This document shows, in pieces, positions 52,996 through 62,451 of a stretch of DNA of 64,000 nt (position 1 is its first letter; every line of letters begins with the position of its first letter). The notes below the pieces were generated by a model that searched no databases, had not been told where the DNA came from, and saw only the letters and a list, made by a program, of their open reading frames with translations. Made by a program: the position numbers and the translations under genes. The stretch comes from Negativicutes bacterium (lineage in GTDB: Bacteria; Bacillota_C; Negativicutes; Sporomusales_B; JARLHX01), in contig JARLHX010000262.1 in the NCBI GenBank assembly GCA_031292035.1, positions 103,474 to 167,473 on the forward strand, written 5' to 3'.

Positions 52996-53311
52996 AGTCT
53001 CGATAAGTCTTGTCGGCGTATTGCGACTGGCAGGTCCTGAGCTAGGGGAAGTCGTGTTGGTCGTGGCCTTCCGGTCACTGGCGTATTTCGGGTTGGATCT
53101 AACCAATATCTTTTCATTATTGGCCAATAAAAAAGCATGATCATACCATAACCTCTGAAATGTGGATTTCTCTATAGGCTTAAGATATATTTAGATTAAG
53201 AGATTTGTATAGTCCCTTTATTTTTGAGTGTTAAGGGACTTACTTCTGGCGCCAAATTTCTCTACCTCGGTGGCACCTGAGAAACTCGTATTTTTTTACG
53301 GGGGGAACATT
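52996..53311. other. intergenic region, nothing firm
   Basis: About 316 bases between the NrfD gene and the zinc-ribbon gene. An open frame on the plus strand overlapping the NrfD end (stop at about 53140) has no ribosome site and no recognised family. No clear terminator or promoter is seen. Confidence 0.3.
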
Positions 53312-53527
53312 ATGCGGGACCGAGTGTTCGAGTGTCGTGACTGTGGGCAATTATGGGAAGAAACCTCCTGTGTTGAGGGGGCAAAGCACGGATTCGATAT
53401 TACTTGCCCTTATTGCGGCGACGGGCGGAAGGCCAGGATATTTGAAGATGGGCGTAAATACTCCTGTGGCAAAGAGCACAACGAGAGAGAATGTGAGCGT
53501 TGCAGGGGACATCGGAGCAGGATATGA
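53312..53527 (+). CDS. small zinc-ribbon protein
   Basis: 71 residues from ATG 53312 with GGGGGAAC upstream. Cysteine pairs are arranged as FECRDCGQLWEE, ITCPYCGDG, YSCGKEHNERECERCRG, enough for one or two zinc ribbons. A short protein of this kind may bind nucleic acid or another protein. No family name is recognised and no partner gene is adjacent. Confidence 0.6.
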   Translation: MRDRVFECRDCGQLWEETSCVEGAKHGFDITCPYCGDGRKARIFEDGRKYSCGKEHNERECERCRGHRSRI

Positions 53528-53662
53528 CATAGGTGGTTATAAACAGGGATTTGTAAATTTTAGTTGAAATAAGGCGTTATGCCTGCTGTTCTTCCATCGA
53601 TGTACTAGTTGCGGTATCTTCCAGTAAAGCAGTATGATGGGGCACCAGAGCTGTTTTGATAA

Positions 53663-53693
53663 GCAAAGTGGCTTTGGTTTTTTATTTTTTAAT
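53663..53693 (+). terminator. weak intrinsic terminator
   Basis: CAAAG and CTTTG pair around TGG, followed by GTTTTTTATTTTTT. It lies between the zinc-ribbon gene and the receptor gene. Confidence 0.5.
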
Positions 53694-53796
53694 AGCGTTT
53701 GTATAAGCGTTTCTAGCACTTGGCTGAGTGGGGATTAGCCCCCAAAATGTAGCACACGCAAGGGAGGGACTGGCTTTTAAGGCCAGGAGGAAAACG

Positions 53797-55491
53797 ATGA
53801 GATTAAATTTGACAGGGAAAATGATTGCCTATTTCATGGTGGTGGTATCGCTAGGTGCGATCGGGTTTGGACTTGTCACCTATTATGTCACGGTGGCCGA
53901 GAAACTGGTTATCGCCACCCGAACCGAAGACATCCCGCGGGTACTGGAGACTGCGGAGATCGCGAAAAATTTTGAGAATAAGATAGCAGCCATCCGCGGC
54001 GTCATGTTATCCGGCGACAAGCAATCTTTAGACAACCTCAGGCAGCTTACTGTCGCAAATGAAAAACTGGAGAATGAATTGTTGGCTGGAGTACGTTCAG
54101 AGCAGGGTAAAAAAATTGTGATGGAATTGATAGCCCTGGATCGTAAATACTCAGAAATCGCCGAAAAGACGGTCGTCCCGTTGAAGCAGGCAGGCAGAGA
54201 GCAAGAAGCCCTGGCGGTGGCTGCCGGAGAATTGACCACTCTTGGTCGGGCAGTTCGCGTCAAAGCCAAAGAATATATGGATCTGCGTAGCAAACAGATC
54301 AACGAGGATATGGAAAAATCGGCAAACGCAGCGGCTGATAGTCGAAAAATTGCCATTCTTGTCGGTATCCTCTGCGCCGTGAGCGGTGTTTGCATTGGCA
54401 TCTTCGCGGCCCGCAAAATTGTCGGGCCGGTGAAGGAACTGCTGGGGCTGATGGCCTTAGCCGGGGACGGGAACCTCACGGTGCAGTGTCATGTTACGTC
54501 ACGAGACGAGATTGGTCTTCTTGAAACCTCTTTTAACCAGATGATTGAGCGGCAAAAAGAAGTGGTAACTAAGGTTAGACAGGCGGCGGTGGAACTTTCG
54601 GCGGCTTCGGAAGAGCTGGCGGCGTCCAGCGAACAGGTGAGTTCTACTTCGATGGAGATCGCCAAAAACGTCCAGGAAGTGGCGCGCGAGACCGAAACCG
54701 GCAACCAGGCCGTGGTTGACACTTCCGAGGTGCTGCTGGAACTTTCTTCGCTGATCCAGATCGCCAAAAATACTGCCAGCGGTGCCAGCAGTGATGCCCT
54801 GCACATGCAGGAAGCGGCTCAGGTAGGCCAGGAGACGGTGAGCGCGGCGGTCAGCCGCATGGATAATATCAAAAACACTACGCTGGAAGCTGAGCAATAC
54901 ATTCAAAATCTCAGTGGCTATTCAAAACAAATCGGCAGTATCACCGATACCATCACTCAGCTCGCCAATCAGACCAATCTGCTGGCCCTGAACGCCGCCA
55001 TCGAAGCTGCTCGGGCCGGTGAGGCAGGCCGGGGATTTGCGGTGGTGGCCGAAGAGGTACGCAAGCTGGCGGAACAATCGAACCAAGGGGCCGCCGAGGT
55101 GGCGGCGCTGGTCCGCAAGGTGGCCGAGGGGACAGAGTCGGCTGTTGCGGCCACCCATCAAAGCGGCGAAGAGGTGGCGCACGGCGTCGAAACTGTTCGT
55201 CAGGCCGGGCAGGCTCTGGATACCATCCTACAGGCCATCAGCCGGACGGTCCATCACACCGACAGCATCGTCAAGGTGACCGAAGACGAAGTGGCCAGCT
55301 CGGAACGCATCGTAGCCCTGATCAACAATCTGGCGAGAGGAATCGAAACCACAGCCGCCAACGCCGAGGAAGTATCGGCCGCTAGTGAGGAAACCACCGC
55401 CACGATGGAAACCATTGCCGCCAGCGCCGAGGAAATGAGCGCTATGGCGCATGATCTGCGCGAGGCCGTGGCAGTGTTCAAATTGAGCTAA
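53797..55491 (+). CDS. methyl-accepting chemotaxis protein, four-helix-bundle sensor
   Basis: 564 residues; ATG 53797 is chosen because CCAGGAGG lies upstream. TM1 ([20 protein letters not shown]), a helical periplasmic domain with [22 protein letters not shown]2 ([20 protein letters not shown]), HAMP, then the signalling domain ([39 protein letters not shown]). The sensory domain differs from the other receptors in the window. A STAS protein gene lies 60 bases downstream. The leader has no recognised riboswitch. Confidence 0.9.
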   Translation: MRLNLTGKMIAYFMVVVSLGAIGFGLVTYYVTVAEKLVIATRTEDIPRVLETAEIAKNFENKIAAIRGVMLSGDKQSLDNLRQLTVANEKLENELLAGVRSEQGKKIVMELIALDRKYSEIAEKTVVPLKQAGREQEALAVAAGELTTLGRAVRVKAKEYMDLRSKQINEDMEKSANAAADSRKIAILVGILCAVSGVCIGIFAARKIVGPVKELLGLMALAGDGNLTVQCHVTSRDEIGLLETSFNQMIERQKEVVTKVRQAAVELSAASEELAASSEQVSSTSMEIAKNVQEVARETETGNQAVVDTSEVLLELSSLIQIAKNTASGASSDALHMQEAAQVGQETVSAAVSRMDNIKNTTLEAEQYIQNLSGYSKQIGSITDTITQLANQTNLLALNAAIEAARAGEAGRGFAVVAEEVRKLAEQSNQGAAEVAALVRKVAEGTESAVAATHQSGEEVAHGVETVRQAGQALDTILQAISRTVHHTDSIVKVTEDEVASSERIVALINNLARGIETTAANAEEVSAASEETTATMETIAASAEEMSAMAHDLREAVAVFKLS

Positions 55492-55550
55492 AATGTTATA
55501 GCGGGTGCAAGTGATCGGAAATAGCGCAAGTGCTGGAAGGGAGATTATTG

Positions 55551-55856
55551 ATGGATATTCAGGTAACTACCACTGGGAACCATGTCACGGTGGCTTTTTC
55601 CGGAGAGATGCATGTCGAAGAGGCGGCAAAATTCCGAGAAGACATGCTGGAACTCATCAAAAAAAGTTCTATCTACTTTGTACTGGATATGACGCGGCTG
55701 AAGTATATTGACAGTTCGGGGCTAGGGGTACTGGTGGCGCTACATAAACGGGCGCTAGAACACGGTGGCCAAGTTACTATCAAAGGGGTGAATGGATCAG
55801 TCAAACAATTGTTTGAACTGACCAGGCTCACCAAGGTTTTTACCATCCTGCCCTGA
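55551..55856 (+). CDS. STAS-domain anti-anti-sigma factor-like protein
   Basis: 101 residues; ATG 55551 follows GGAAGGGAG. One STAS domain: TTTGNHVTVAFSGEMHVEEA, then FVLDMTRLKYIDSSGLGVLV, where the Ser in IDSSG is the usual phosphorylation site, and a last strand with KQLFELTRLTKVFTIL. STAS proteins of this size act as anti-anti-sigma factors or report to partner proteins. No anti-sigma kinase is near. Placement after the chemoreceptor may tie it to chemotaxis or motility. Confidence 0.88.
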   Translation: MDIQVTTTGNHVTVAFSGEMHVEEAAKFREDMLELIKKSSIYFVLDMTRLKYIDSSGLGVLVALHKRALEHGGQVTIKGVNGSVKQLFELTRLTKVFTILP

Positions 55857-55884
55857 GGCACACAGAGGAATGTAGGAGACAATA

Positions 55885-55941
55885 GTAGGAGACAATAAAA
55901 GCGTCCTTCGTATCACGAAGGGCACTTTTATTGTCTCCTAC
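55885..55941 (+). terminator. very long hairpin, terminator-like
   Basis: GTAGGAGACAATAAAAG pairs perfectly with CTTTTATTGTCTCCTAC, and the inner stem CCTTCGT-ATC-ACGAAGG extends it to about 27 base pairs. A shortened direct copy, GTAGGAGACAATA, precedes it at 55872. It follows the STAS gene. No T-run follows, so it may act in both directions or be a mobile-type repeat. Confidence 0.6.
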
Positions 55942-55944
55942 AGG

Positions 55945-56232
55945 TGTTCTTCCGTGTAACCGGAGGTTTTGCAGCCAAAAGCGAACTGAATGTAGATCCA
56001 ATTGTTAACAGACGTTAGAGCACTACCTTGTCACGCTTCTGTCATACTTATATTTTACAATGTCGATAGAGAAATATATTAGTTTGAGCGGGCTCCCGAT
56101 GAGGGGGCTTGTTTCATTCGCGCCCGCCCTTCGTGACGGATTGCTCAAGGTAATGTGCATCGTATTTTAGTAGAGATATATAAATTTGGCTGTGTTTAGG
56201 ATAAGATATTGCGATGAAATGAGGGAGATGCT
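55945..56232. other. intergenic region without recognised gene
   Basis: About 290 bases, AT-rich in the middle. A weak promoter-like pair (TTGTCA near 56028, then TATTTT after 17 bases) may drive the gene at 56233. Confidence 0.3.
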
Positions 56233-56478
56233 TTGCCTAAGTTTAGCATTCGAGGCCGAATGTATCATATCTGTATTCAAGATGTAGAAAGTATCGTGGC
56301 AAAATCACAGCCCCAGACATTATCAAAGTTAACGCATGTTGTAAAAATACACAGCAAATTTTTTCCGATAAAACAATTGGTTGCCGCGATAACGGGTTTA
56401 TCGGTCTATGAATTTTCATCACTTGATGCGTATAAGATACTGGATCAACTGGGATATTTCATTCAATATTGGCAGTAA
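56233..56478 (+). CDS. small hypothetical protein
   Basis: 81 residues from TTG 56233, with GAGGGAGATGC upstream. Residues 40-81 (KFFPIKQLVAAITGLSVYEF, SSLDAYKILDQLGYF) resemble a recurring helical segment in short bacterial proteins of unknown role, where similar YPVKQ-x-x-x-x-TGL and F-T-S-x-DAYRIL-x-x-LGF occur. There is no membrane segment. The gap 56479-56744 holds nothing recognised. Confidence 0.5.
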   Translation: MPKFSIRGRMYHICIQDVESIVAKSQPQTLSKLTHVVKIHSKFFPIKQLVAAITGLSVYEFSSLDAYKILDQLGYFIQYWQ

Positions 56479-56744
56479 ATATTCCAGCTGTAGCCTAGTT
56501 TCGGTTTGGAATGAACGGTATTTTCGCCCTTTGGTTTCCTATGTTTCTCCGCGGGAAATGACGGACAAGGTTCTCACAATTTCTCGGCTTTGACAATCTA
56601 ACAAAGAGGTTCAACCTGTTGGTCAATGACCTCGGTCGACAGCTGCCATCAGAACTGTCGACAATCGATCAAGGTTCTCCGATATCATGATTTTGCATGT
56701 TTTGCCGACGCACCAGAAATATACTAGCTAAAGGGCGAATTGTC

Positions 56745-58703
56745 ATGTCAGCTAATCTATCCCGCACTCACAAAAACGTAGCAACCTTACTAAGCATTAT
56801 TTTTATTGCACTTGTGGGGCTTGGCGCGAGGCTTGCTTGGCTACAGATTCTGGATAGCTCCGAATTGTCGCAGATGGTGGATAGTCAGACCAGAGAAAGT
56901 ATGGTTCTGCAGTCGCCACGCGGAACGATTTATGACCGCAATGGCCGGGAATTGGCGATGAGTGAATTGACAAAGTCTTTGTATGTTAATCCCCAGGAAT
57001 TTAATGGTGACGCTGCTACGGTTTCCCGTGAATTAGCTCCTGCCCTAGCCATGAAACCGAAAGATATTCTAGCGTGTCTTACGGCTCCAGGAAGCTTTAT
57101 CTGGCTGAAACGGAAATTGGAGGCGGAAAAAGTCGACCAGGTCATTGCGATAATAAAAGAGCATAACATCCATGGCTTGGGCTTTGTGGCCGAAAGTAAA
57201 CGCTATTATCCGAATAACCAGTTGGCTGCCAATATACTTGGGTTTGTCGGTGTGGATGATTTTGGACTGGATGGCGTCGAAATGACGTTGGACAAAATTC
57301 TTAAAGGTGTATCGACGCGGCAGGAGTTGGATACCGACGCTCACGGACTTCCCATTTTCGATTCCGTTTTTTCCTATCAACCGGGTCATCAGGAAAAGAG
57401 TGTGTACCTTACCATTGATAGTACAATACAGTTCATTGTGGAACAGAGCCTTGATCATGCCATGGCCCGAACCAAAGCCCAAGCGGCTACGATTATCGTC
57501 ATGAACCCTAAAACCGGAGAGATATTGGCCATGGCATCCCGTCCCTCGTATGATCCCAACCGATTTTATGACTACAAAGAAAACGACTGGAAAAATCGGG
57601 CGGTATCTATTGTATATGAACCAGGGTCGACGTTTAAATCAGTTGTCGCAGCGGCAGCGCTTCAGGAGAAACTGGTAACACCTGCCGAACGTTTTCTCGA
57701 CAAGGGTTATGTTGAAGCATCAGGCCGCCGGATTCAGAATTGGGATGGCGAAAGTCATGGCAGTATATCATTCACGGATATTATCAAATACTCGATCAAT
57801 ACTGGTTTTGTCCAGGTCGGGATGCGTCTGGGAGCGGCGCGGCTAATACAGTATGCTCAATCATTCGGGTTTGGAAAGGCAACTGGTATTGAACTACCTG
57901 GCGAAGAACAAGGCATACTGTATAAAGCTTCTGATATGCGTGAGTCCGACGTGGCTACAATGTCTATCGGTCAGAGCATTGCCGTGACGCCGCTACAGCT
58001 AATTACTGCAGTATCGGCAATCGCCAATGACGGAATGCTGCTAAAACCACATATCGTCAAAGAAATTAATAGCTTTGACGGGACACTATTGACGGCGACA
58101 GCTACCGAGCAGGTCAGACAGGCGATAGCCCCGGAAACCGCAAAAGAGCTTGGACTCTTAATGGAAAAAGTGGTTTCCGAAGGCGGCGGGACAAAGGCCC
58201 AGGTGAGGGGCTACCGCTTTGCGGGTAAAACAGGGACGGCTCAAAAATTAAGAGAAGACGGCCGCGGATACTCTGAGGGGAGATATATTGCGTCCTTTGT
58301 CGGGTTTGGGCCAGTAGAGGACCCCCAGGTAGCGGCAATTGTTGTAATCGACGACCCTCAAGGCGATTATTATGGCGGGGAAATTGCTGCCCCCGTTTTT
58401 AGTGAGGTTATGACACAAGTGACACGTTATCTTGGCATCCGCCCTGATATTGTGAATGAATCGTTGGAAGTAACCAGGCAGCCATCATTGGCGCTTGTTC
58501 GACCATCTCTCCAAACGCCGCCACCTGGCAAGGCGCGTGTGCCTGGCGTTACCGGAATGACGATGCGGACAGCCGGAGAGAGCCTCAGCGCAGCAGGCCT
58601 GGCATTTGCCCCTGTTGGAACAGGTATCGCAGTGGGGCAAAGTATCCCGCCCAATATCATTGTTGACTCAGGCGCGGAAATAACCGTCTATTTTAAGCCT
58701 TGA
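56745..58703 (+). CDS. class B penicillin-binding protein with C-terminal PASTA domain
   Basis: 652 residues; ATG 56745 has AAAGGGCG upstream. N-terminal TM helix (LLSIIFIALVGLGARLAWLQ), a dimerisation domain, then the transpeptidase domain with the three active-site motifs: STFK (EPGSTFKS), SIN (KYSINTGF) and KTGT (FAGKTGTAQK). A PASTA domain (PGVTGMTMRTAGESLSAAGL) closes it. This layout is that of FtsI or SpoVD, the septal or spore cortex transpeptidase. It lies about 130 bases upstream of the second PBP gene, likely in one operon. Confidence 0.9.
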   Translation: MSANLSRTHKNVATLLSIIFIALVGLGARLAWLQILDSSELSQMVDSQTRESMVLQSPRGTIYDRNGRELAMSELTKSLYVNPQEFNGDAATVSRELAPALAMKPKDILACLTAPGSFIWLKRKLEAEKVDQVIAIIKEHNIHGLGFVAESKRYYPNNQLAANILGFVGVDDFGLDGVEMTLDKILKGVSTRQELDTDAHGLPIFDSVFSYQPGHQEKSVYLTIDSTIQFIVEQSLDHAMARTKAQAATIIVMNPKTGEILAMASRPSYDPNRFYDYKENDWKNRAVSIVYEPGSTFKSVVAAAALQEKLVTPAERFLDKGYVEASGRRIQNWDGESHGSISFTDIIKYSINTGFVQVGMRLGAARLIQYAQSFGFGKATGIELPGEEQGILYKASDMRESDVATMSIGQSIAVTPLQLITAVSAIANDGMLLKPHIVKEINSFDGTLLTATATEQVRQAIAPETAKELGLLMEKVVSEGGGTKAQVRGYRFAGKTGTAQKLREDGRGYSEGRYIASFVGFGPVEDPQVAAIVVIDDPQGDYYGGEIAAPVFSEVMTQVTRYLGIRPDIVNESLEVTRQPSLALVRPSLQTPPPGKARVPGVTGMTMRTAGESLSAAGLAFAPVGTGIAVGQSIPPNIIVDSGAEITVYFKP

Positions 58704-58831
58704 TAAGTGGTTCTTTATCGCAGGCCGGGCGGAGAAAATATATCGCGTAACCTTAATCGATAAATAGGTTTGCATGCTTTCGCAATCTTCCCGTAAAATG
58801 TTTTTCCGACAGTGAGAGGAGGCGATGCTTT

Positions 58832-60727
58832 GTGGACATGAACTTAAATCGGAGGCTCAAAGCCTTATTTTATATAAATATTTTCGTATTTTTTATTCTT
58901 ATTAGTCGATTAGGCTATTTACAGATAGTCCACGGATCGTATTACAAAATCAGAGCCGATAACAATCGGATTAGAATGATGCCGCTCACAGCTCCCCGCG
59001 GGCTTTTTTATGACCGCAATATGGTGCCGCTTGTTACCAATCGGCCGGGATTTACCGTGTCATTGATGCCGATAGCCGGTCCAATAGCAGATGACGTTAT
59101 TCATCGTTTGGCTGGCTATCTCGGAATGAAAGCCGATGATATACGGGAGAAAATAAAACAACAAGATAGTCCGCTTGAACCGATACGGATAAAAAACAAT
59201 GTCAACCAGGAGATTGTCTCGATAATTGAGGAACATCGCAGTGAATTGCCTGATGTTGTTCTGGAGGTCCAAGCGGTACGGGAATATGTCAACCACGACT
59301 TAGCCGCCCACCTCTTTGGCTATGTCGGGGAGATTAGTGAAGGGGAACTTAAAACAATGAAGGCCGAAGGGTATAAAGACAATGCTGTCGTCGGTAAATT
59401 CGGTCTTGAACAGGTCTGGGATAAGGAAATCCGCGGTATCGACGGGGGCACGGAAGAAGAAGTCGACTCTGACGGAAGACCGGTGAAAATAATAGGTACA
59501 AAAGCTCCGGTATTAGGGAATAGCCTAGTGTTGACCATCGATAGCAAGATCCAGAAGGTTGCCGAAAAAGCGATGGACGAACAGCTTGACTATGTGCAGA
59601 AAAATATGGGATTTGCCGACGCGAAAGCTGGCGCCGTTGTCGCAATGAATCCCCAAACAGGCGAAATTCTGGCGATGGTGAGCCGCCCGACATTTGATCC
59701 AAATCTGTTCAACGGCGGGATTTCGGAGAAAAACTGGAAAAAAATAAACGATGATCCTCACGATCCTATGGAAAACCGGGCCATTGAAGGAGAATACCCG
59801 CCAGGTTCAACATTTAAGGTTGTTACCGGCACAGCGGCACTGGAGCTGGGGAAAGTGACCCCGGAGGAAAAGGTTTTCGACAGCGGTCATTATATGGGTA
59901 AACAGAATGCCATGGGGGAATCATTTGGCTGGATCAATTTTGAAACAGCACTTGCCAAATCCGACGATGTTTATTTTTATCAGATGGGTGAACGGGTAGG
60001 TATCGACAATCTGGCGAAATACGCTCGGACATTCGGCCTTGGCACTCCCACTGGCATAAACCTCCGGGGGGAAGAATCCGGATTGGTTGCCAGCCGTGAG
60101 TATAAGGAAAAGGCATACCACGAACCCTGGTACCTGTCGGAGACCTTAGACGCCGCTATTGGTCAAGGGTTTAACCTGGTAACGCCGTTGCAGGAAGCGA
60201 TGATATATAGTGAAGTGGCCAACGGAGGTATTCGTTACCGGCCTTATATCGTAAGCAAAACACTATCGCCGGACGGTAAGACGATCAAAACTTTCGGACC
60301 AGAAGAACTGGGGCGGGCGCAAATCTCTCCGCGTAACCTTGACCTAATCCGCCAGGCTTTGCATCAGGTTGCTTTGCCAGGGGGAACTGCCGGCTATGTC
60401 TTTCAAGGCTTCCCCATTCCGATTGCCGGCAAGACCGGTACGGCGGAAAATCCGCGAGGCGCTGACGACGGATTGTTCGTGTGTTATGCTCCGTTTGACC
60501 ATCCGACGATTGTGGTGTTTGTCGTCATGGAACATGGCGGGTTTGGCACCGATTGTGCTGCTCCTATCGCCAGAAGAATTTTGGAAGCGTATTTCAATGT
60601 CCCGCATCAACCTGATGCGACTGATTCTTTCGCGGAGGCGGAAAAAGGTAAACATATTTTAATAGACAAGGCTCATGGTGTGCCAAGCGTGCTAACGGTG
60701 GCACAGTCGGCACGTGAGGCCTATTAA
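58832..60727 (+). CDS. mrdA: penicillin-binding protein 2 (MrdA-like)
   Basis: 631 residues from GTG 58832 (GAGGAGG upstream; ATG 58838 also fits). TM helix (FYINIFVFFILISRLGYLQI), PBP dimerisation domain with RIKNNVNQEIVSIIEEHRSEL-type helices, then STFK (PPGSTFKV), SDD in place of SxN (KSDDVYFYQ), and KTGT (AGKTGTAEN). The lack of a PASTA domain and the sequence of the N-terminal domain point to the elongation-type PBP2. The SDD motif is also found in some functional PBP2 proteins. Confidence 0.88.
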   Translation: MDMNLNRRLKALFYINIFVFFILISRLGYLQIVHGSYYKIRADNNRIRMMPLTAPRGLFYDRNMVPLVTNRPGFTVSLMPIAGPIADDVIHRLAGYLGMKADDIREKIKQQDSPLEPIRIKNNVNQEIVSIIEEHRSELPDVVLEVQAVREYVNHDLAAHLFGYVGEISEGELKTMKAEGYKDNAVVGKFGLEQVWDKEIRGIDGGTEEEVDSDGRPVKIIGTKAPVLGNSLVLTIDSKIQKVAEKAMDEQLDYVQKNMGFADAKAGAVVAMNPQTGEILAMVSRPTFDPNLFNGGISEKNWKKINDDPHDPMENRAIEGEYPPGSTFKVVTGTAALELGKVTPEEKVFDSGHYMGKQNAMGESFGWINFETALAKSDDVYFYQMGERVGIDNLAKYARTFGLGTPTGINLRGEESGLVASREYKEKAYHEPWYLSETLDAAIGQGFNLVTPLQEAMIYSEVANGGIRYRPYIVSKTLSPDGKTIKTFGPEELGRAQISPRNLDLIRQALHQVALPGGTAGYVFQGFPIPIAGKTGTAENPRGADDGLFVCYAPFDHPTIVVFVVMEHGGFGTDCAAPIARRILEAYFNVPHQPDATDSFAEAEKGKHILIDKAHGVPSVLTVAQSAREAY

Positions 60728-60832
60728 ATGCCTCTTGGTGGACAATGCGGAGCCAGTCCGCTCATCTAAGGTTATCGCGCGTGGCTATGCTTCACAAGCG
60801 ACCAAATTGATCATGCTTTTCGACAATCTTTA

Positions 60833-60862
60833 TGCGTGCCATCATTGGCACGCATTTTGCAT
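60833..60862 (+). promoter_or_regulatory. perfect sigma-54 promoter overlapping an inverted repeat
   Basis: TTGGCACGCATTTTGCAT: the -24 (TGGCAC) and -12 (TTGCA) elements both match consensus and GG and GC are ten bases apart. TGCGTGCCA-TCAT-TGGCACGCA, a perfect inverted repeat at 60833-60854, covers the -24 element and may bind a regulator. The MFS gene starts at 60956, about 85 bases after the expected start of transcription. Confidence 0.85.
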
Positions 60863-60955
60863 TATTTAAGTACAAGCCCTGTTTTGCCAATTCTTCAGAA
60901 TAATAAATTCGCTGGGCACGAAGCACATTTAAAACAAAGAAAGTAGGAACTTTTT

Positions 60956-62206
60956 ATGTCTAAGCTCTCAAAGTACTGGTTGGTGTTCCTGTTATTTTCT
61001 GGCCTTTTTATTAACGCTCTAGATCGGATGAATATTTCTGTTTCCTCTACGGCCATGATGAAAGATCTTCATATCAACCCCGGTGTTATGGGGATACTCT
61101 TCTCTGCGTTTTTCTGGACCTACCTACTTTTCAACATTCCGATAGGGGCGTTTGCTGACAGGGTTGGTACCAAAAAAGCCTATGCCATCGCCGTGGCGTT
61201 GTATTCTCTAGCGACCATGGCTACAGGACTTTTCCGTACCCTTCCCGGGATCATCGCCTGTCGTGCCGCAGTCGGCGCCGGCGAAGCGGGCGCTTTTCCG
61301 ATGAGCACCAAGGTGGTCAATGAAACATTTGAATCGCATTTCAGAGGGACGGTGACCGGCATTTATATGGCCGGGTTCCGCCTGGGTTTCGCAGCCACTC
61401 CGGTTTTTGTAGCATTCATCATTTCACGCTGGGGCTGGCAAGCGAGTTTTTACATCACCGGATTGATCAGTCTCGTCTGGGTTGGTTTATGGCTCGCCAC
61501 CTATCCCAAAACAAAACTGGTGAATGGGGCGGCTTCCACTAAAAAGTTTGATTGGGATACGATGAAAAAACTTCTCAAAGAGCGCAATACCATTGCTATC
61601 GTTGTCATCAAATTCTTTCAGGACTACTTGTTCTTTCTTTTTGTCACCTGGCTGCCTGGCTATTTGGTGATACAACGTCACTTTACCCTGATGAAAATGG
61701 GGATATATGCCTCGCTGCCATGGATCGTCGGCATGTTTGCCACACCGGCCATAGGCATGCTGTCGGACGCCCTGATCAGGAGAGGGATCAATCGTACTGC
61801 CGCCAGAAAGGTGCCCATGATTGTCTGCCAGCTGCTCGCAGCTACGGTTATCATGACCGGATGGGTTGAGTCTCCCATGGTTGCTGTATGGCTGGTGATT
61901 CTAGGTGTTGCCGCCGAAGGCGGTTCGTCCGCCGTTCTCTGGACGGTTCCTGCGGATTTGGCCAGGCCGGGCGAGGCGGGGACACTTGGCGGGATTATGA
62001 ATACCGCCGGAGCGGCGGCAGGAATTCTCTCTCCAATCGTAACTGGCTATATTGTCGCGACAACCCACTCTTTCAATGCGGCTTTTGTTGTCGCAGGAAT
62101 CATGATTATTGTGGCGACATTTGCAGTCATTTTCCTTTTGGGTGAAGTTGAACAAATGGGCAGTACTGTAACTGCGCCTGCGAAGAATCTTTCTTTGCCG
62201 AGCTAA
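60956..62206 (+). CDS. MFS transporter, ACS (anion:cation symporter) family
   Basis: 416 residues from ATG 60956. Twelve hydrophobic segments. Loop 2-3 has the MFS motif ADRVGTKKAYAIA. The N-terminal half contains ALDRMNISVSSTAMMKDL, the mark of the ACS subfamily, and AVGAGEAGAFPMSTKVVNE. Such carriers bring sugar acids or hydroxylated carboxylates (glucarate, galactonate, hexuronate types) into the cell with protons. The sigma-54 promoter suggests control by a PrpR- or other activator-type protein that senses such an acid. The activator gene at 30319 is far away, so the match is not proven. Confidence 0.88.
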   Translation: MSKLSKYWLVFLLFSGLFINALDRMNISVSSTAMMKDLHINPGVMGILFSAFFWTYLLFNIPIGAFADRVGTKKAYAIAVALYSLATMATGLFRTLPGIIACRAAVGAGEAGAFPMSTKVVNETFESHFRGTVTGIYMAGFRLGFAATPVFVAFIISRWGWQASFYITGLISLVWVGLWLATYPKTKLVNGAASTKKFDWDTMKKLLKERNTIAIVVIKFFQDYLFFLFVTWLPGYLVIQRHFTLMKMGIYASLPWIVGMFATPAIGMLSDALIRRGINRTAARKVPMIVCQLLAATVIMTGWVESPMVAVWLVILGVAAEGGSSAVLWTVPADLARPGEAGTLGGIMNTAGAAAGILSPIVTGYIVATTHSFNAAFVVAGIMIIVATFAVIFLLGEVEQMGSTVTAPAKNLSLPS

Positions 62207-62349
62207 AATCAAGATTCCTCCGGCAACGATTGGTCAGGATATTCTTGTCGGCGAAACAAATTTGATTATTCCTCGGGCAAAGTCCAAAATTTATAGACGG
62301 ATAACTTGGGGCGAGTCACATCTTTGAAATGGAAAGCAACTGTCATGAT

Positions 62350-62401
62350 TTTGTCACAGGCAGATATTATAATTACATAACATATTTCGATTTGTGACAA
62401 A
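62350..62401. promoter_or_regulatory. inverted repeat pair, candidate operator
   Basis: TTTGTCAC (62350-62357) and GTGACAAA (62394-62401) are complementary and flank a stretch with TATTATAATTAC. A spaced inverted pair like this could bind a dimeric regulator of the deacetylase gene at 62452. Confidence 0.35.
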
Positions 62402-62451
62402 GTGATGGGGATAAGCATGGGGATGAGGTGGGAACCAGGAGGTGTGACAGG

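Noticed and set aside
52996..53143. Possible frameshifted extension of the NrfD gene
   Set aside because: The shifted frame gives a plausible but unfamiliar tail and the existing NrfD protein is already complete with all expected helices.
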